Below are positions 60,561-64,000 of a DNA stretch of 64,000 nt, piece by piece (the first letter of the stretch is position 1; each line of letters starts with the position of its first letter). This stretch comes from Prochilodus magdalenae (Eukaryota > Chordata > Actinopteri > Characiformes > Prochilodontidae), in the NCBI GenBank assembly GCA_024036415.1, contig JAMWET010003610.1, positions 349,001 to 413,000 of the forward strand, in the 5' to 3' direction. A model generated the notes under the pieces. The model worked only from the letters and a program-made list of their open reading frames with translations, had not been told where the DNA came from and ran no database searches. A program made the position numbers and the translations under genes.

Positions 60561-61558
60561 GCCTGTCCAAATAATTAATGAATTAAGTGTGGTCATGTGT
60601 TATGTGCTCTAATATGGCTCTGAGTGGACAGAATAAGCTTCATTAGAATTAACTTCATTCATTCGACTTGAGCTGAATTAAATGAGCAGAACATATTATG
60701 AACTTTGAGAAATCAGTTTTATCACTGATGCCCTGAGACAGCAAAAGTGGCTATGTGTACCAGCTTGCTCTCGCTCTTACACTTTGCATAGCTATGTAAT
60801 GTCTTGTTTTAAGTCTTCTTTGGTCTTTGCTTTTGGGCTGTCAGTTTTACTGCTGCTTTTCTAAGTAAATAGTTTGATGATCTCTCCTTTGTTGTTTTAT
60901 GAGCAGCATCCTCCAGCATTAACGTTACTGATGTTGATGTCATCAGCCGCGTCCTTTGCTTACTTCAGGCTTGGTACAAGATAATTTATGGCAAGACAGG
61001 GACATAGCATTTAACAAGAGAATCATCAATGAAAGAGTGTCATACCACTGTGTGAATAGCTGGGCTATACTGTGCGTGGATGGTTCAAAGCCTCAAACTA
61101 TACATGTGCATTAACTGCAGTAAACAGTAACTGCTGGTAATATTTTAATGTCTTAATGCATTAACTAAAATGTCTCTCCAGTCCAAACAGTCCGTATATA
61201 AAAACTAGATTGAAAATTCAGCTGGCTATGTATTAGATGGTTTTTACAGGTTCAGGCAGCACCTTCAATGTGTGGTGGTAAAATGAGGCAAGGCTGTGAT
61301 TAAAGGAGTGGAGAGAACTCGAAGAACTTGGGCTGGGGTTCTGGAGTGATTCTGCTTAGAGGGAGAAAGCTGGAGACCCTCTTTTAAAAAATTCATAGGA
61401 CTTACCATTGAAGAACAAGGAGGAACAAGGAGGAGATGGGGTATGGAAACAGAAAGTAGAGATGGGAGTTTATAGAACATGAGACTGGAAGGAGGAGGGG
61501 TTTTAGGCATGTTCCTCTTTTTGAATGAGGTACAACACAGATCAACCTCCGCCTAACC
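60561..61558. other. nothing recognised
   Basis: An isolated donor-like GTAAGT occurs on the minus strand near 61403 (ACTTAC), without other exon evidence. No gene or clear repeat. Confidence 0.35.
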
Positions 61559-61889
61559 TGACACGAATTTTGCCGTCTGTGGACTTCATTTCACAGAACC
61601 CCTCAGTCACAGCCATCAGCCATCCAAAGAGCAGCCTCACCAGATTATTGATGATTTTCACCTGTAGCCTGCTCTTTATAAATTGTTCAGTCTTTCAATT
61701 CGATGTGAAGTAACGCTTGTGTTCCACAGTATGTACTAAACCTATGTTTGGTTACACGCCTTTATTGGTTATCTGACCCTTGCTTTGTTAATTTCAAATA
61801 CGTCTTTGGATTTTTTTTTTTCTTCCCTTTTTTTTAAATAAACTTTTTAGCCCTTCCGCTCTCGCCCTGTTTGCCCAAACCTGGCATCA
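61559..61889 (+). mobile_element. LTR-like block (plus)
   Basis: Begins TGACACGAAT, includes CAGATTATTGATGATTTTCACCTG, a TTTATAAATTG promoter-like site and an AATAAA signal near 61838, and ends GGCATCA: TG...CA, about 331 bases. The order of these parts matches fish solo LTRs. Flanks do not show a clear target duplication. Confidence 0.4.
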
Positions 61890-61939
61890 ACCAATCAGAA
61901 ACAGGGTCATTCACGTATACAGACTGCCCAGATAACTTT

Positions 61940-62130
61940 ATTATTTATGGCTATTTATTTATCAAATGTATATTATAGCTACGTAAAACCGTATTTTTGG
62001 ATGAACTTCTCTAGTGTTTAGTATTGTGTATTGTGTATGGTGTATTTATTGTCCATAAGCACCTTCCACTCACATTCGCACCTGTGTATATGTGGTAGGA
62101 CCGTAAACATGATTGTATGATTCTAAGGAA
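61940..62130 (+). mobile_element. LINE 3' UTR fragment (L2-like, plus)
   Basis: TAGTATTGTGTATTG...TATTTATTGTC, CACTCACATTCGCACCTGTG and TATATGTGGTAGGACCGTAAA align with the 3' end of the LINE at 57912-58560 (CTTGGTATTGTACATATTTATTGTC, CACTCACCTTCACACC, AATGTGATGTGACAATAAA). No coding part. Confidence 0.45.
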
Positions 62131-62443
62131 GAAAGAGAGGTTGAAAAATGGTTGCTTTAAAAATGATGACTATTTTTGGTATATAAACCTACACAGTGGC
62201 CAAAAGTAGAGCTCAGAGGAGCCAAAAAAGAAAAACAAGTGAAATGTAGGTTACAGCGCTCATTACGAATTCAGCACGGGTTAATCATCCTCTTCTACGT
62301 TTTTGTCCTACATTCTTTGAAACACTGTTGTTTCCAGCTGGAGTTCTGCTGCGCTCTGCAGTGTCCAGTCATTTGTTTTTAAAATAGGATGTGAAAGTGT
62401 AATTCACACTGAGATAATGCTTCAGCCCCACTGTGTGTGTGTG
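62131..62443. other. nothing recognised
   Basis: CAGTGGCCAAAAGTA near 62196 is reminiscent of a family T1 terminus, but too short to call. No other feature. Confidence 0.3.
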
Positions 62444-62446
62444 AAG

Positions 62447-62536
<90 letters not shown>

Positions 62537-62572
62537 GAAAGAGAGTAAGAGAGAGACAGAAAGAGAGAGAGA
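62444..62572. repeat. (GA)n microsatellite
   Basis: GA dinucleotides with GGGA and AAAG interruptions over about 130 bases. Minus-strand Ser/Leu-repeat frames are artefacts. Confidence 0.96.
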
Positions 62573-62681
62573 AGCAGACAACCAAAAACCTGTGGCATTA
62601 GCAAACATTCCACAGTTTGTTCTTGAAGAAGCCGTTAAAGGCTGTTCAATAAATCCATTACTTTTTGTTACATACAACCCA

Positions 62682-62736
<55 letters not shown>

Positions 62737-62738
62737 AG
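62682..62738. repeat. (AAAT)n microsatellite
   Basis: Perfect AAAT tetranucleotides over about 55 bases. Confidence 0.97.
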
Positions 62739-63290
62739 TCAGGGCATCACACGCATTCTGGAAATCTTCCAAATTCGCAACATACAGTGTAGGCATGCAG
62801 AGTGGCCTATAGTGGCCAACAAGAACCTCTGCACAGTACAATTAAAATGTGTTGCAAACTCATGAATACATTCAGACACAATGTTTTAACATGATTATAA
62901 CCGAACAACATTTCATAAATGCAGAAAACACAACTTCAGAAATATTGCATAGCTCATCACAACACAGTGGAACTCTTTCTGGAAGACTCTTACAATTAAT
63001 AGGATATCTATGATGGACAATCACTGAGAGATATATGTTGATATGGCCTTAGAGACTCACATCCCAGTAAGTCAATGGGTAGTCTGGCTTTTCTGTTGTT
63101 TTGTAAATTGTAATGCAAAATGTAATGTGTATGTTGTCATTATGTTGTATTTGCAGTTTGTTGGATCTTTTCAGCTGCTGTACAAAACAACTTTAAATGG
63201 TTGGCTAGCATGTCATTTGGATAACAAGCTCTTTACTTTTGCCCAATGCAATATCTTCAGCTAATAACTAAACTAAATTCAGTTCTGTAC
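62739..63290. other. nothing recognised
   Basis: No gene or clear repeat seen. Confidence 0.35.
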
Positions 63291-63294
63291 TAAA

Positions 63295-63513
63295 GATGTG
63301 CGTTTGTAGTTGCCAAAATTGGGCTGTTAAATAGAAAGATATTTCCCAGACTGTTGGCAAATTGCCTACACTTACAGTAAGTAATTGCCAAGTGGGGAAC
63401 TCCGTTTGGTGTACCACAGCATAGTCACCCAGACTGGGAACTGAACCCCAGTCTCCCACATAGTGTGCTAGCTCACTGGCAAGTAATGGTGCTATCCATT
63501 GAGCCACCCCTGA
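63295..63513 (-). mobile_element. tRNA-derived SINE (minus)
   Basis: The minus strand begins TCAGGGGTGGCTCAATGG. The box A-like GGCTCAATGGATAGC maps to 63491-63505. Box B GGTTCAGTTCC (63437-63447) differs from the consensus by one base. The body continues GCTGTGGTACACC, GGAGTTCCCCACTTGGCAA and TTACTTACTGTAAGTG, the order seen in fish SINEs with CACTTGGCAA bodies. Spacing between A and B is larger than in a normal tRNA, so it is not a functional tRNA gene. Confidence 0.7.
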
Positions 63514-64000
63514 TGGAAAATAAAGAGACTACCATGAAAATCACAAGCGTTGGCAGGTATGAAAAAAATCACCTGCACTTGTACCTAAGTAATACACACC
63601 TTGAATCAGACTCATATGAAGTGACTTCATATCTATAAACACCAAATAAACCACGTCTGATTTTTTGAGGCCTTTCACATCGATATAAAGCACGTCTGAA
63701 AACTGAGTTATGCTCTTTAGGTTGTACAGACCTTCTGTTAAGGTTATTCAAACACCAACAGCTGCTATTATATGGACGAAGCACAGATAAATTAATTGCT
63801 TCATGTTAAAGGGTTTGACTGAGGGTTAGAGTCAGTAATACTATATAAGAGTTTCTTGTCTGAAATGCACCTGTGTCAGACTGGACTATAGGAAAGAATA
63901 CATTTGTGGTGGGAAATGAGTAGTGATCCCACGTTAACATGACACTGCATGAAAATGCTGTTATACCAAACTCTGTAAATGAGAATGGTGCTTTCAGAAG
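63514..64000. other. nothing recognised
   Basis: No gene or repeat seen up to the window end. Confidence 0.35.

Noticed and set aside
62369..62677. Ser-Leu-repeat frames up to 102 codons
   Set aside because: Translation of the (GA)n microsatellite.
63437..63513. Possible tRNA gene on the minus strand
   Set aside because: Box A and B are present, but the spacing is too large and no cloverleaf closes; it fits a SINE head instead.
1..64000. CRISPR array, operon or phage-type system
   Set aside because: No direct repeats with regular spacers, no ribosome-binding-site-linked frames; all evidence points to a vertebrate nuclear genome.

Overview
The window looks like vertebrate nuclear DNA, almost certainly from a teleost fish. 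It is AT-rich and sparse in CpG, has long simple repeats and no long open frames. Nearly every stretch I can identify is a decayed transposable element of a kind known from fish: Tc1/mariner relics, tRNA-derived SINEs, L2-like LINE ends, hAT-type and MITE-type palindromic elements, and LTR-like blocks. The SINE and MITE types match what I remember from ostariophysan genomes (characiform, siluriform, gymnotiform). That narrower placement is inference from memory.

I recognise no host protein-coding exon, rRNA or tRNA gene. The longest open frames lie in repeats or are chance frames. The only sign of a host gene is a CpG-rich block at about 3390-3815. Read on the minus strand it ends in a good splice donor, so it could be a promoter with a non-coding first exon whose gene continues left of the window. 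The rest reads as intergenic desert or a very large intron.

Layout. 1-3 kb: a 234-bp MITE split by a 989-bp hAT-like element. 3.4-3.8 kb: CpG-rich candidate promoter with a CTCF-like motif. 4-14 kb: mostly unrecognised, with one SINE at 10 kb, one copy of a three-copy repeat at 7.4 kb and possible enhancers. 14.6-22 kb: Tc1 relics (14.6, 17.4-18.5 and 21.1-22.1 kb), a LINE reverse-transcriptase fragment fused to a truncated Tc1, and a second, intact copy of the same MITE inside that Tc1. 22-36 kb: mostly unrecognised, with scattered SINE and LINE ends and a candidate conserved block at 28.6-29.1 kb. 36-40 kb: a 13-bp minisatellite against a Tc1 end, a SINE, and a large (CA)n/(CACT)n complex. 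46-48 kb: LTR-like block and LINE 3' half. 48.8-49.6 kb: enhancer-like block. 49.7-63.5 kb: dense transposon debris, including the best-preserved Tc1 (52.9-54.5 kb), an internally deleted LINE, LTR-like blocks and a SINE.

No genes here work together as a pathway. The coherent pattern is layered transposon insertion, which gives relative ages, with islands of repeat-free, homeodomain-motif-rich sequence between. Those islands are the best candidates for host function. Without alignment they remain candidates.
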